From SMAG-U1939 sp036376595 (GTDB lineage Bacteria > Chloroflexota > Ktedonobacteria > Ktedonobacterales > JADMIN01), in the NCBI GenBank assembly GCA_036376595.1, contig DASVAA010000066.1, forward strand, positions 1-44,477: 44,477 nucleotides of DNA, given 5' to 3'. The notes below the pieces were generated by a model. The model saw only the letters and a list, made by a program, of their open reading frames with translations. It was not told the DNA's origin and did not search any database. Shown here piece after piece: positions 8,140-16,924 of this stretch (within the stretch, counting starts at the first letter, position 1; the number at the start of each line of letters is the position of its first letter). Made by a program: the position numbers and the translations under genes.

Positions 8140-10431
8140 TCAGAGGCCGATGCGACCAGCGAGCACATCGCGGGCCTTGGCGGTGCGTCCCGCGGTGTGC
8201 TTCGCCCTTTGCGCGGCGGCCTCGGCGTGCGCGAGCGCGGCGGCATCATGCGCGGATGCGGCGTCACGCCAGTGTTCGAGATTGACCGCGCTCGCCCGCC
8301 AGCTCAGCGTCTCGCAGGCGGCGGTGAGCTGCTCCAGGAGTGCCTTGCGCCAGGCGGTGTAGCCGGATTCGCCCACGCCGGGCGTGGCGGCGAGCGCAGC
8401 AAGTGGGCGCCCCAGCGCTGCCCGCAGATGGCCCGTGCGTTCAGCAAGCATACGCAGCTCGTCCGGGGTCCGCGTGATGCGCAGGCTGCCATCTGCCGCC
8501 GGTCGCTCGTCAAAGCTCGCGAGCCAATCGGCGATCAGTGTGTCCCACGCCAGCAGAGCGCGCTCGGCTTCGTGCAGAGCCGCGGTGGCGGTGTTGGTTG
8601 CCGTTGTGAGCGGGCCGCGGCCGGTCGCCCTGCGGGTGTTGGCGCAGCCCGCGATCTCCTTCTCGAGCGCCGCCAACGCGCCCAGCAGCGCAACCTGGGT
8701 TTCGTGTGCCGCATCGGCACACGCCTGCACGTCGCGCTCGGCCTCCGCCAGTGCGGTGGCATGCGCCGTTGCCGCACGCGCCAGGAATGCCGCCAGCGCA
8801 TCGCGATCCACCACGCGCACGCCCGCTGCCGCCACTTCGCGCAGCGCATCGTCGCCGGCAACCGCCGACGACACGACGATGTCCACCTGGCACGGCCTAT
8901 CACGACAGGCGTCGAGCGTTGCGCGCACATCGGCCGCGCCCAGCCGTCGCCCGTCCGTGGTACGCACGGCGATGGCGAACCCGGACCCTGCGGAATCAGC
9001 GGTATCCGCGCCAACCTTGCTGCCCTCGCCTGTATCCTTCCCCAGGCGCCACAGCGATAAGCCATGCCATACATGTGGAGGCTCAGGCTCGTACCCTGCG
9101 TCCGCCAGATACCACGAGACGAATGCCTGCCACACTGGCTCAGAAAGGTCGGCGAGCCGCTCCGCGGTGAAGTCGTCTCCCGCGCGACCGGCGGCAGCGC
9201 GCGGGCCGCGCCGCGTGGCGAGTTGACCCGCGGCTAACCCGGCTCCGGCCTCGCATGCGGGGCACGCGGCTGCGTCGCGCTCCGCGGCACACACTGGGCA
9301 GACCAAGTGCCCGTGCGCGCAGAGCGTTCCAGCACGGGAAGGCGTGGCACAGACGGCGCAGCGCGGGGGCAGGACTTCCCCACGCCCAAGATCGACCTTT
9401 AGTCCTAGCTCGCCACCCGCGTGGCGCACGGCGACCTCAGCCAGTGACGTAGAGACGTAAGCGACGCCCGCAAGCTCCGCCTCGGCACTTACGGCGAAGA
9501 GGTCCGCCAGGCGTGCGCGCTCGGCAGTGTGGCTGGCTTCCAGATCGGCGCGCGTCTCTGGTGACTCGCGCAGCAGCCGCGCGTGCGTCAAAGCGAGGTC
9601 GTGCAGCTGGCGCTGGTACTCAGCCTCGGCGCGCAGCGCGAGCAGCGACGCCCCGGCGTCGAGCATGCGCATCAGGTCATCCTGTGTGCGCTGCGCGATG
9701 GAGGCAAGGCCCACATCTGCTGGCAGCGGGCATGGCGCGCAGTTGGCGAGCGCGTCGGGGGCGACCGCCGCGACTGGCTCACCTGCCGCCACATCGTAGG
9801 CCAGCCGATGAAGCTCGTCGCGCCGCCCGTCGCGGTCACGGTAGACCACGCGATAGGTCAGCTCGACGGCAACTGCCTCGGAGCGTCCCACCTCGCGCAC
9901 GCCCTCGACATGCCTCACACCTGCCAGCGCCAGCCGCCCTGCCCGCAGCGGACACGTCGCGCAGAGCGCCACATTCTCCGCATCCGCACCCGAAACGCAG
10001 TGACCGCAGCCAGCCGGTGGCTCCGCGACCGCCGTGGACGCGAGCGCGAGCGGAGCGCTGCTCTGCGGCAGCGTAAAGGCGACGCATCCCCCGCGCTGCG
10101 CAACCTCGTCCAGCAGTGTGTCCAACGCGGCCCCGCCCTGGACCAGCAGCGTCGCCTCCGCCTCGCCGCGTGCTCGGGCCAGCGAGCCGGTATAGCGCGC
10201 GCGGGTGCCGTCGGGCAGGGCGACGGCGAGCAGATCGGGATCCTCGACCCGCACCTGGGCGCCGGAGAGCGCCAGCGCATCGCGCGCGAAGGCGAGTGCG
10301 GCTCCGCGCGGTTCCACGGCCGGCCGCGACGGCGTGGTGCTGCGCGCCGGACGGTCGGCGACCGCGACACCTCCCGACCGCTCATCCGACTCGGCATGCG
10401 CCGGCTTGCGGCGCCACGGCAGCCACCTCAT
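8140..10431 (-). CDS. SNF2 partner with RING-like C3HC4 motif and nuclease-like region
   Basis: 763 aa; I do not recognise a named family. Residues 142-160 hold a zinc-ribbon pattern (C-x2-C-x11-C-x2-C). Residues 358-393 read C-x2-C-x9-C-x3-H-x2-C-x2-C-x8-C-x2-C, which fits the RING C3HC4 consensus exactly. Residues 430-550 (FVSWYLADAGYEPE to VVDRDALAAFL) look like a Mrr-type restriction-endonuclease fold, including the terminal 'VVSSAVAGDDAL..AAAGVRVVDRDAL' layout. However, the expected Q-x-K catalytic position reads AVRT, so it may be inactive. The C-terminus is Ala/Glu-rich and helical, probably coiled coil. It starts at ATG 10431 with GAGGAGA upstream and lies 16 nt after the SNF2 gene, so the two are surely co-transcribed. 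Joint function unknown. Confidence 0.7.
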   Translation of the reverse strand: MRWLPWRRKPAHAESDERSGGVAVADRPARSTTPSRPAVEPRGAALAFARDALALSGAQVRVEDPDLLAVALPDGTRARYTGSLARARGEAEATLLVQGGAALDTLLDEVAQRGGCVAFTLPQSSAPLALASTAVAEPPAGCGHCVSGADAENVALCATCPLRAGRLALAGVRHVEGVREVGRSEAVAVELTYRVVYRDRDGRRDELHRLAYDVAAGEPVAAVAPDALANCAPCPLPADVGLASIAQRTQDDLMRMLDAGASLLALRAEAEYQRQLHDLALTHARLLRESPETRADLEASHTAERARLADLFAVSAEAELAGVAYVSTSLAEVAVRHAGGELGLKVDLGRGEVLPPRCAVCATPSRAGTLCAHGHLVCPVCAAERDAAACPACEAGAGLAAGQLATRRGPRAAAGRAGDDFTAERLADLSEPVWQAFVSWYLADAGYEPEPPHVWHGLSLWRLGKDTGEGSKVGADTADSAGSGFAIAVRTTDGRRLGAADVRATLDACRDRPCQVDIVVSSAVAGDDALREVAAAGVRVVDRDALAAFLARAATAHATALAEAERDVQACADAAHETQVALLGALAALEKEIAGCANTRRATGRGPLTTATNTATAALHEAERALLAWDTLIADWLASFDERPAADGSLRITRTPDELRMLAERTGHLRAALGRPLAALAATPGVGESGYTAWRKALLEQLTAACETLSWRASAVNLEHWRDAASAHDAAALAHAEAAAQRAKHTAGRTAKARDVLAGRIGL

Positions 10432-10447
10432 GGCGATCTCCTCGTGC

Positions 10448-12268
10448 TCACGCCAGAATGCGCGTGGTGAACCCCTCGGCAGCGTGCTGACGGCCCATCG
10501 CGGCCAACAACTCGTCGCCCAACGCGCCCACCTCGTCGCTTAGCTCGGCGGGATCGTCGCTGCGCAGCAGAATCTCCAGCACGCGGTCCTCGATGTCCAT
10601 CTCGCCCTCGCGCGCCTCGGCCAGCACCGTCTCCAGCGCGCCGACGGTCATCGTGAAGAGGTTGATCTTCTGGTAGAGCAGTCGCATTACGTAGTCGTCG
10701 ATCGTGTCGCGCAGCGCGAAATTGTAGACCGTCACATCGCGCGACTGGCCCAGGCGATGCACGCGCCCAATGCGCTGCTCGATGCGCATCGGATTCCAAT
10801 GCAGATCGTAGTTGACGACCACTGCGCAACGCTGCTGCAGGTTGAGGCCCTCGGCGCCCGCATCGGTGGCAATCAGCGTATCTAGCGCCCCGCCGTTGAA
10901 GCGCGCGACCAGCGCCTCGCGCTCTGGCCGGCTGAGTGCGCCCACGTAGCACGCCGCCGATCGCCCGCGCGCCGCCACTGCCTCGCGCAGCCGCGCCGCC
11001 GTCTCGAGCCGCAGTGTGAAGATCAGCGCTGGCTCGCCGCGCAGCTCGTCCAGCACCTCCAGCAGCAGCCGCTCCTTGGCGCTAGCGACCGCCCCGCAGC
11101 GCGCCGCCAGGTCCAGCAGCTCGCCGTGCTCGTCGGGGTGCCGCTCGGCCCGCGCCCGCAACGACTCGCCGATCGCGCGCGGGTGGCTGCTGAGCGACTG
11201 TTGCAGCGCCATGATCTCGCGTATCACCGCGCCACGATTGACCTTGAGCGATCCCGACGCTGAGGCGCGACCGCGCGCAGCCGGTGGTGGCAAGCGGCGA
11301 TAGATGGCGCGCAGGTACGCGGTGACGTCGGTGATCAGCGCGTCCTCGTCGGGTGCCGGTGGGATGACGCGCGTGGCGACGCTGCGCCCGGCGAAGGGGA
11401 TATCGGTCTCGGCCCGCCGCGTGCGGCAGCTCACATCATGGACGGCGGCACGCAGGGCGGGCAGGCGCTCCGGGCGGGCAACGCGGGCAGTGCCTGGATC
11501 GGCCACGTACTCGGCCTCGAATTCGCGGCGCGTGCCCAACTTACCCGGCGCCACCAGATCGATCAGGCTGTAGAGATCGGTCAGCTTGTTGGCGATGGGG
11601 GTTGCGGTGAGCAGCAGCCGCCAGCGCGCGCGCAGCAGTCCGGCGCAGCGGCGGCGCTTGGAGTCGGGATTGGCGAGCAGGTGCGCCTCGTCCACGATCA
11701 GCAGGTCCCACGGCCGCGCGGCGATGCGCGCGAAGGAGCGCACGAACTGCGGCAGCGAGCAGATCACGCGCTCCTCATGCTCCCAGCCGCCGAAGCGTGC
11801 CTCGTCGGTGAGCACGAAGTCTTCATCAAAGCGCTCGCGCAGCTCGGCCTGCCACTGGCTGAGTAGCGCCTTGGGCGCCAGCACCAGCGCCGAGCGCACG
11901 ATGCCCCGCAGGGCCAGCTCCTTGTAGATCAGTCCCGCCTCGACGGTCTTGCCCAGCCCCACCTCGTCGGCCAGGATCGCCGCCGGCGCCTGCTCGCGCA
12001 GCACCCGCTCCACCACGCGCAGTTGATAGGGATGCGGCCGCAGCCGGTCGTAGAGCACGTGGGGGGCGAGCAGCGTCTCGAACGAGGCCGGCGCGCGCAG
12101 CGGCAGACTGCGCAGCAGCAGCGCGTACCAGCGGGCGGCGTTGGGGTCCGGCTCTGTGGCGGATTGTGTGCCCGCGGGGGGATCGAGCAGGCGGCTGGGA
12201 TCGGAGAAGCCGACGCGCACCGGGACCCGCGTTGGTACGTCCGCCGCGCTTCGCCGCGTGCTCGTCAC
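10448..12268 (-). CDS. SNF2/RapA-type DNA-dependent ATPase
   Basis: 606 aa from GTG 12268 (GGAGGG 7 nt upstream). A superfamily 2 motor: Walker A DEVGLGKT at about residues 101-108, DEAH at 193-196, LLLTATPI, then the second RecA lobe with TDAGAEGLNLQ and the arginine-finger motif RIEQRIGRVHRLGQ. This spacing and the NPMRIEQR stretch match RapA/HepA and DrmD-like helicases. It has none of the extra N-terminal Tudor-like domains of E. coli RapA that I could see. The downstream RING-like protein begins 16 nt after its stop. Candidate roles are RNA polymerase recycling, DNA repair, or a defence system; the two-gene context does not settle which. Confidence 0.9.
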   Translation of the reverse strand: MTSTRRSAADVPTRVPVRVGFSDPSRLLDPPAGTQSATEPDPNAARWYALLLRSLPLRAPASFETLLAPHVLYDRLRPHPYQLRVVERVLREQAPAAILADEVGLGKTVEAGLIYKELALRGIVRSALVLAPKALLSQWQAELRERFDEDFVLTDEARFGGWEHEERVICSLPQFVRSFARIAARPWDLLIVDEAHLLANPDSKRRRCAGLLRARWRLLLTATPIANKLTDLYSLIDLVAPGKLGTRREFEAEYVADPGTARVARPERLPALRAAVHDVSCRTRRAETDIPFAGRSVATRVIPPAPDEDALITDVTAYLRAIYRRLPPPAARGRASASGSLKVNRGAVIREIMALQQSLSSHPRAIGESLRARAERHPDEHGELLDLAARCGAVASAKERLLLEVLDELRGEPALIFTLRLETAARLREAVAARGRSAACYVGALSRPEREALVARFNGGALDTLIATDAGAEGLNLQQRCAVVVNYDLHWNPMRIEQRIGRVHRLGQSRDVTVYNFALRDTIDDYVMRLLYQKINLFTMTVGALETVLAEAREGEMDIEDRVLEILLRSDDPAELSDEVGALGDELLAAMGRQHAAEGFTTRILA

Positions 12269-12332
12269 GTCATCCCTCCCGCCTCGTCGCGCATGACATA
12301 AGGAAGCCGCCACTGGGCGGCAGCCGGGTGGG

Positions 12333-12338
12333 AGTATA
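12333..12338 (-). promoter_or_regulatory. Possible -10 element for the SNF2 operon
   Basis: Minus-strand TATACT about 65 nt before the GTG start, just after the near-palindrome GCACGTCGCGTGC. No clear -35 box at the right distance, so support is limited. Confidence 0.35.
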
Positions 12339-12488
12339 GCACGCGACGTGCCGCATCATCAGGCGGATAGTAGGGGGTCATAGGAGTTGCTGCCCGATGG
12401 TCGCGCCGGCTTGACATTGCCCCTGTTTGATCGTTCTGGCCTTTCCTGATATTCTGCTGTAATGGTTCGCTACGCTATGCGTGATGCG

Positions 12489-12869
12489 TCACAATCTTCT
12501 CGCAAGTATGTTCGAGACCGCTCCTTCAGTCGCAAAGACTGGCACGTACCAATACGAGTCGTCATTCCGCTGCACATACGCCTCGATATAGCGCGCCGTT
12601 ACTGCGAGGCTCTCCGCGACAAATTCCGCCCACGACTCTGCCTCGGGCCTCCAATTGCGGTACCAGTTGCCAAAATACAGACTCTCGCGAAAGTAGCCGA
12701 GCTTCCCGTCTTCGTCGTGCATGACGTCGCCACCGAGAATGGCGTGTCCTTGCGCGGCCAGCGCCGAAGCGACCTTTAGGATCGTTGGGTGCTGCCAAGC
12801 CAACTCGCCGCACGGATTCTCGCGCGCGAGATTCAGAAGGTCAGGCGGGATGTGCCGCCGATCGTTCAT
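12489..12869 (-). CDS. Imm40-like small protein, possible orphan immunity protein
   Basis: 126 aa, soluble, acidic. The central ILGGDVMHDEDGKLGY followed by YFGNWYRNW and a helix ending ARYIEAYV recall the Imm40 family of immunity proteins, which neutralise polymorphic toxins. I recognise the pattern rather than a full alignment, so the call is tentative. No toxin gene lies next to it: the neighbours are the SNF2 operon upstream and accA downstream, 43 nt away. The Shine-Dalgarno site is weak. Its base composition is somewhat less GC-rich than the neighbours, consistent with horizontal acquisition. If not an immunity protein, it is a conserved hypothetical. Confidence 0.55.
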   Translation of the reverse strand: MNDRRHIPPDLLNLARENPCGELAWQHPTILKVASALAAQGHAILGGDVMHDEDGKLGYFRESLYFGNWYRNWRPEAESWAEFVAESLAVTARYIEAYVQRNDDSYWYVPVFATEGAVSNILARRL

Positions 12870-12912
12870 GGGTGGTGGTGACGGTGTGCGGCCCGCAAAC
12901 AGTTAGGGACGC

Positions 12913-13887
12913 TCAGCTCGACGCGCCGACCGCCTCGCGGGCGAAGGCGCCGATCTCACGGTAGCGGCGGTAGCGGTTGTCCAGCAGGCAATCAACCGAG
13001 ACGCCCCCCAGCTCGCCCAGGTGGCGCAGGATCGCCTCCTTGACGGCCGTCGCGGCGGCCTCTTGATCGCGGTGCGCGCCGCCCAACGGCTCGGGGATGA
13101 TCTCCTCGATCAGGCCCAGCCGCTTGAGATCCTTCGCGCCAATCTTCATCGCGTTGGCGGCTTCGGGCGCGCGGCTGCTCTCGCGGAAGAGGATCGAGGC
13201 TGCGGCTTCGGGGCTGGCGACGGTGTAGATCGCATGCTCCAACATCAGGATGCGGTCGGCGACTGAGATCGCCAGCGCGCCGCCGCTGCCACCCTCGCCA
13301 ATCACGACGCTCACAATCGGCACGCGCAGCCCCGCCATCACGAACAGGCTCTCAGCAATCGCCTGCGCCACGCCGCGCTGCTCCGCTTCGAGGTCCAGCG
13401 CCGCGCCGGAAATGTCGATCAGGCACACCACTGGCATCCCAAAACGCTCGGCGTGTTGCATCAGGCGCTGCGCCTTGCGGTAGCCCTCCGGGTGTGCCAT
13501 GCCGAAGTTGCGCTCCAGCCGGTCCCTGGTATCGCGCCCTTTCTGGTTGCCCAGCACCATCAGCGTCTTGCCGCCGATGGTGGCGAGGCCGCCCATCAGC
13601 GCCTTGTCGTCGCCGAAGCGCCGGTCGCCCCGCAGCTCAAAAAAATCGTCGCAAAGCAGCTTGATGTAGTCGGCGGCATAGGGACGATTCTTGTGCCTCG
13701 CCACCTGCACGCGCTCGGCGGGGGTCAGGCTATCGTAGATCTGGCGCGTGCGCTCGTCGAGCTGCTGCCGCAGGTCTGCGAGCTGGGCGCGCTCGTCGGG
13801 CCGCAGCCGGTCGCCCTTCTTGAGCAGCGGCTGAATACGCCGGTCGAGATCGAGCAGGGGGCGCTCGAAGTCGAGATCGTACGGCAT
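12913..13887 (-). CDS. accA: Acetyl-CoA carboxylase carboxyltransferase, alpha subunit
   Basis: 324 aa. Forms the carboxyltransferase half of acetyl-CoA carboxylase with AccD, transferring carboxyl from biotin-BCCP to acetyl-CoA to give malonyl-CoA for fatty acid synthesis. Characteristic segments: LTPAERVQVARHKNRPYAADYI, FFELRGDRRFGDDKAL, NFGMAHPEGYRKAQRLM, GEGGSGGALAI and IPEPLGGAHRD. The loop usually reading DTPGAYPG is here DISGAALD, followed by the normal EAEQRG; this is an unusual substitution in a conserved biotin/CoA-site loop. Preceded by AGGAGG and located 69 nt downstream of accD in the same operon. Confidence 0.95.
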   Translation of the reverse strand: MPYDLDFERPLLDLDRRIQPLLKKGDRLRPDERAQLADLRQQLDERTRQIYDSLTPAERVQVARHKNRPYAADYIKLLCDDFFELRGDRRFGDDKALMGGLATIGGKTLMVLGNQKGRDTRDRLERNFGMAHPEGYRKAQRLMQHAERFGMPVVCLIDISGAALDLEAEQRGVAQAIAESLFVMAGLRVPIVSVVIGEGGSGGALAISVADRILMLEHAIYTVASPEAAASILFRESSRAPEAANAMKIGAKDLKRLGLIEEIIPEPLGGAHRDQEAAATAVKEAILRHLGELGGVSVDCLLDNRYRRYREIGAFAREAVGASS

Positions 13888-13956
13888 GCGGTCATCCTCC
13901 TACGCGCCAGTCGGCAGACCGTGCCACCCTAGCGCGGCAAACATACGCAATCGGCG

Positions 13957-14844
13957 TCAGCGACGTGCAGGTGATGGTGGCTCACTCGGGACCGTGGCGT
14001 AGAAGCGCAGCAGGCGCGCCAGGGTGGGTCGTAGCTCGCGGCGCGCCACGATGGCGTCGATCATGCCGTGCTGCAGCACGAACTCCGAGGTATTGGTGTC
14101 TTTGGGCAGCCGTGTGTGCATCGCCTGCTCGACCACCCGTGGGCCGGCGAATCCGATCACCGCGCCCGGCTCAGCCAGGATCACGTCGCCCAGCATCGCA
14201 AAGCTCGCCAGCACGCCGCCCGTTGTCGGATCGGTCAGCAGCGAGATGAACGGTGCGCCAGCCTCCGCCAGCCGCGTGAGCGCCGCCGAGGTCTTCGCCA
14301 TCTGCATCAATGCGAAGAGGCCCTCCTGCATGCGCGCGCCACCCGACGCCGAGACCACCAGCAGCGGGATGCGCTCGGCCGCCGCACGCTCGGTAGCGAT
14401 GGCGATCTTCTCGCCGACTACCGATCCCATGCTGCCGCCGATGAAGCGGAAATCCATTACTGCCACGACCAGTGGCAGGTCCTCGACGGTGCCGCGGCCG
14501 ATCGTCACCGCCTCGCGCAGGTTGGTCTGGCGCTGCTTGGCGCGCAGCTCGTCGGGATACTTGCCCTTTTCACTGACAAAGCCCAGTGGGTCGCCGGATT
14601 CCAGATCAGCGGCGATCTCCTCGAACGAATCGGCATCCAGGAGCTGCTCGATACGCTCGGACGCACTGAGCTTGAAGTGATAGCCGCAACGCGGGCACAC
14701 CTTCTGGTTCTTGTCAAGGTCCTTGCCGACCATCAGGTCCTTGCAATTGGGGCACTTGGCGCTGTCGAGCGCCTTGACCGCGGCGTCATACTGTGCCGGC
14801 GCACGGCCGAACCGCGGCAGCGCCGGCTTGGATTCCTGCTTCAC
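13957..14844 (-). CDS. accD: Acetyl-CoA carboxylase carboxyltransferase, beta subunit
   Basis: 295 aa from GTG 14844 (AAGGGG about 8 nt upstream); a TTG at 14868 is an alternative. The N-terminal four-cysteine zinc ribbon (CPNC then CPRC) is typical of bacterial AccD. The crotonase-like core follows, with GGSMGSVVGEKI, SASGGARMQEG and the oxyanion-forming TDPTTGGVLASFAMLGDV. The C-terminus ends soon after the catalytic domain with a short Pro/Ser/Arg tail. With accA directly downstream it forms the carboxyltransferase operon; the biotin carboxylase genes are not in the window. Confidence 0.95.
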   Translation of the reverse strand: MKQESKPALPRFGRAPAQYDAAVKALDSAKCPNCKDLMVGKDLDKNQKVCPRCGYHFKLSASERIEQLLDADSFEEIAADLESGDPLGFVSEKGKYPDELRAKQRQTNLREAVTIGRGTVEDLPLVVAVMDFRFIGGSMGSVVGEKIAIATERAAAERIPLLVVSASGGARMQEGLFALMQMAKTSAALTRLAEAGAPFISLLTDPTTGGVLASFAMLGDVILAEPGAVIGFAGPRVVEQAMHTRLPKDTNTSEFVLQHGMIDAIVARRELRPTLARLLRFYATVPSEPPSPARR

Positions 14845-14917
14845 GCCAGATACCCCTTCGAGGCGCAATGATCCGCCCTTGTTTCCATATTCTCCGATAC
14901 CCTGTCAAGCTGTGCCG

Positions 14918-15006
14918 CAGGCCGGCGGTTGAAACCGCGCCTGGAGGGCCTGCGGGCGTCCACCGGACGCCCCTACGCGGCCGCGTAGTCCACCTGCGCG
15001 GACTAC
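14918..15006. repeat. Cluster of palindromic repeats between accD and ftsY
   Basis: Three hairpins in a row: GCGGTTGAAACCGC at 14925-14938 inside an outer CAGGCC/GGCCTG pair; the 23-bp GGACGCC palindrome at 14954-14976; and GTAGTCC/GGACTAC at 14985-15006. They probably act together as a transcription boundary. The middle one is the dispersed family described elsewhere in this list. Confidence 0.7.
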
Positions 15007-15027
15007 GAGCGAACCCGCCACGGCCGA

Positions 15028-16356
15028 TCAGTCGCCCTCGAAGAGCGCGTCCACGAACTGCCGCGGCTCGAATGGCTCCAGGTCGCTGAGCTGCTCGCCG
15101 GTGCCGATGTATTTGATCGGCAGACCCAGCTCAGCGGCGACGGCGAAGACGATCCCGCCGCGCGCCGTGCCGTCCAGCTTGGTGAGGATTACGCCGCTGA
15201 CCCCGGCATCCTCGACGAACTGCTTGGCCTGCAAGAAGCCGTTCTGGCCGGTGGTGGCGTCCATCACCAGCAGCACCTCGTGTGGCGCCTCAGGGTCGTA
15301 GCGCTGCAGCACGCCGACGATCTTCTTCAGCTCCGACATCAGGTTGAACTTGGTGTGCAGGCGCCCAGCGGTATCCACGATTAGCACGTCGGTGCCGCGC
15401 GCCTGCGCCGCCTGCATCGCGTCATAGACCACCGCGCCGGGATCGGCGCCGTTCTGATGGCTGATCACCGGCACGCCGACACGCTCGCCCCAGGTGCGTA
15501 TCTGCTCGATGGCCGCCGCGCGGAAGGTATCGCCCGCGGCGAGCATCACACGGTGCTTCTGCTTCTTGAGCACGCTGGCGAGCTTGGCGATGCTGGTCGT
15601 CTTGCCCACACCGTTGACGCCGACGACCAGATAAACCGAGATTGGCGACGTGTCGGAGAAGACCAGCGGCTCCGGCTCGCCCAGCATCAGCTCCAGCTCC
15701 TCTTTGAGCGCCTCGCGGAGCTGGCTGGCGCGGGTCATGCCCTCGGCCTCAGCCCGCTGGCGCAGCGCCGCCATCAACCTGTCGGTGGTCACGACGCCCA
15801 CGTCGCCTGTGATCAGCGTCTCCTCCAGCTCGTCCCACAGGTCCTCGCTGATCTCCTCGTCGGCCTCGAAGGCATCACTGACGCGCCCGAAGAGCTGGCG
15901 CGTGCGACCCAGGCTCAGCTTGAAGGGGTTCTTGAAGAAGCCGCCGCGCTTCTGGCCAGGCTCCTCCGCAACCGCCTGTGCCTCATAGGCGTCGTCCTCC
16001 GGCTCTGGCTCCCGCTCCGGCTCCCGCTCCGGCTGTTCCTCGTCCTCAAGCTCGGCGTCGCGCTCCGCGATCGCCTCTTGCTCGGCAAGTCCCGGCGCGC
16101 GGGCGATCACCGGCTCTGGAATGACCGTTGTGGGTGCTGGTGTGGGTGCCGGAGGCTCGGGGGGAGCGGCAGGTGCGGGTGCAGGCGCGGACTGCGTGGC
16201 AGATGGCGAAGGCGCGGCCTCAGGAGCCACGGAGGGTGCGGGCGGCGGAGCAGATGGCCAACTCGGCTCGACCCGCGGCTCAGCAGTCGGTGGCGGCATG
16301 GCCGGCTCGTGGGTCTCTTCGGGCCGCTTGAACAGGTCTCCCAGGCGTTTGAACAC
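15028..16356 (-). CDS. ftsY: Signal recognition particle receptor
   Basis: 442 aa GTPase that docks SRP-ribosome complexes at the membrane for co-translational insertion. The first ~130 residues are the acidic A domain, here unusually Pro/Ala-rich and ending in Glu/Asp-rich repeats. It is followed by the membrane-targeting and N domain (KLSLGRTRQLFGRVSDAF). The G domain shows GVNGVGKT near residue 245, DTAGRL, TKLDGTARGG and the C-terminal GEQLSDLEPF. Starts with GTG 16356, with GAGGA upstream. The protein is longer than typical only in the low-complexity A domain. Confidence 0.96.
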   Translation of the reverse strand: MFKRLGDLFKRPEETHEPAMPPPTAEPRVEPSWPSAPPPAPSVAPEAAPSPSATQSAPAPAPAAPPEPPAPTPAPTTVIPEPVIARAPGLAEQEAIAERDAELEDEEQPEREPEREPEPEDDAYEAQAVAEEPGQKRGGFFKNPFKLSLGRTRQLFGRVSDAFEADEEISEDLWDELEETLITGDVGVVTTDRLMAALRQRAEAEGMTRASQLREALKEELELMLGEPEPLVFSDTSPISVYLVVGVNGVGKTTSIAKLASVLKKQKHRVMLAAGDTFRAAAIEQIRTWGERVGVPVISHQNGADPGAVVYDAMQAAQARGTDVLIVDTAGRLHTKFNLMSELKKIVGVLQRYDPEAPHEVLLVMDATTGQNGFLQAKQFVEDAGVSGVILTKLDGTARGGIVFAVAAELGLPIKYIGTGEQLSDLEPFEPRQFVDALFEGD

Positions 16357-16560
16357 AGCGATCAGTCCTCTATCGTTGACTCGTTATCCTCGCAGATGAG
16401 ATGCGCAACGTGCGAGCGCGCCTCCATTACGATAGCATCGCACACCATCGCGCAGCGGCGCATGCCAAAAGGGCGCGCACCATCCCCACGCGCAGGGTGG
16501 CGCCGCGCCCTCGGGGCAGGCAACGGGGCGCGCGGCGAGGAAGCCGCGCGCAGCCCGACG

Positions 16561-16779
16561 CTAGCGGGCGGAGCGGTACGAGTGGATGGAGCCATCACTC
16601 ACCGGCTCGTTGATGATGATGTCGCCATTCCGAATCTTGACGTTGTACAGGCAGTTCGGATTGGTGCAGACCCAGGCCTTGTACTCGATCGATGCACCCT
16701 GACTGCCAAAGTCCGAAAGTGGCACGAGGTCGCCCTGGCCGCACTTCCGGCATCGCGGGAACACATTCTCCACGCCCAT
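16561..16779 (-). CDS. Small zinc-ribbon protein, unknown function
   Basis: 72 aa from ATG 16779, preceded by AAGGAAGGGG. C10-x2-C13 and C38-x4-C43 form a zinc ribbon, separated by a hydrophilic hairpin. The C-terminus is a short beta-like tail (VKIRNGDIIINEP). An open frame continues upstream but has no good start and covers the promoter region, so the short form is preferred. It resembles small zinc-ribbon proteins annotated as hypothetical in Chloroflexota. It is transcribed toward ftsY, with about 200 nt between them. Confidence 0.75.
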   Translation of the reverse strand: MGVENVFPRCRKCGQGDLVPLSDFGSQGASIEYKAWVCTNPNCLYNVKIRNGDIIINEPVSDGSIHSYRSAR

Positions 16780-16915
16780 CGCCCCTTCCTTAGCTCCACC
16801 ACCCGTGCGATCCGCCGATATTGAAAGCTGCGTCAACCACCGGGACCGCCGCCGCACGTGGGGAGCTTCCGCCTCGCTGTCCGCTCGCCCGGAGTGTACT
16901 TGCGCTGCCGCTTTC

Positions 16916-16924
16916 ACTATATCA
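16916..16924 (-). promoter_or_regulatory. Extended -10 promoter for the small zinc-ribbon gene
   Basis: Minus-strand TGATATAGT (TGn plus TATAGT). There is no good -35, but the TGn extension can compensate. It lies about 140 nt upstream of the ATG at 16779. Confidence 0.4.

Noticed and set aside
8140..10431. Active restriction endonuclease in the RING-like protein
   Set aside because: The region resembles a Mrr-like fold, but the expected Q/E-x-K is AVRT, so catalysis is not claimed.
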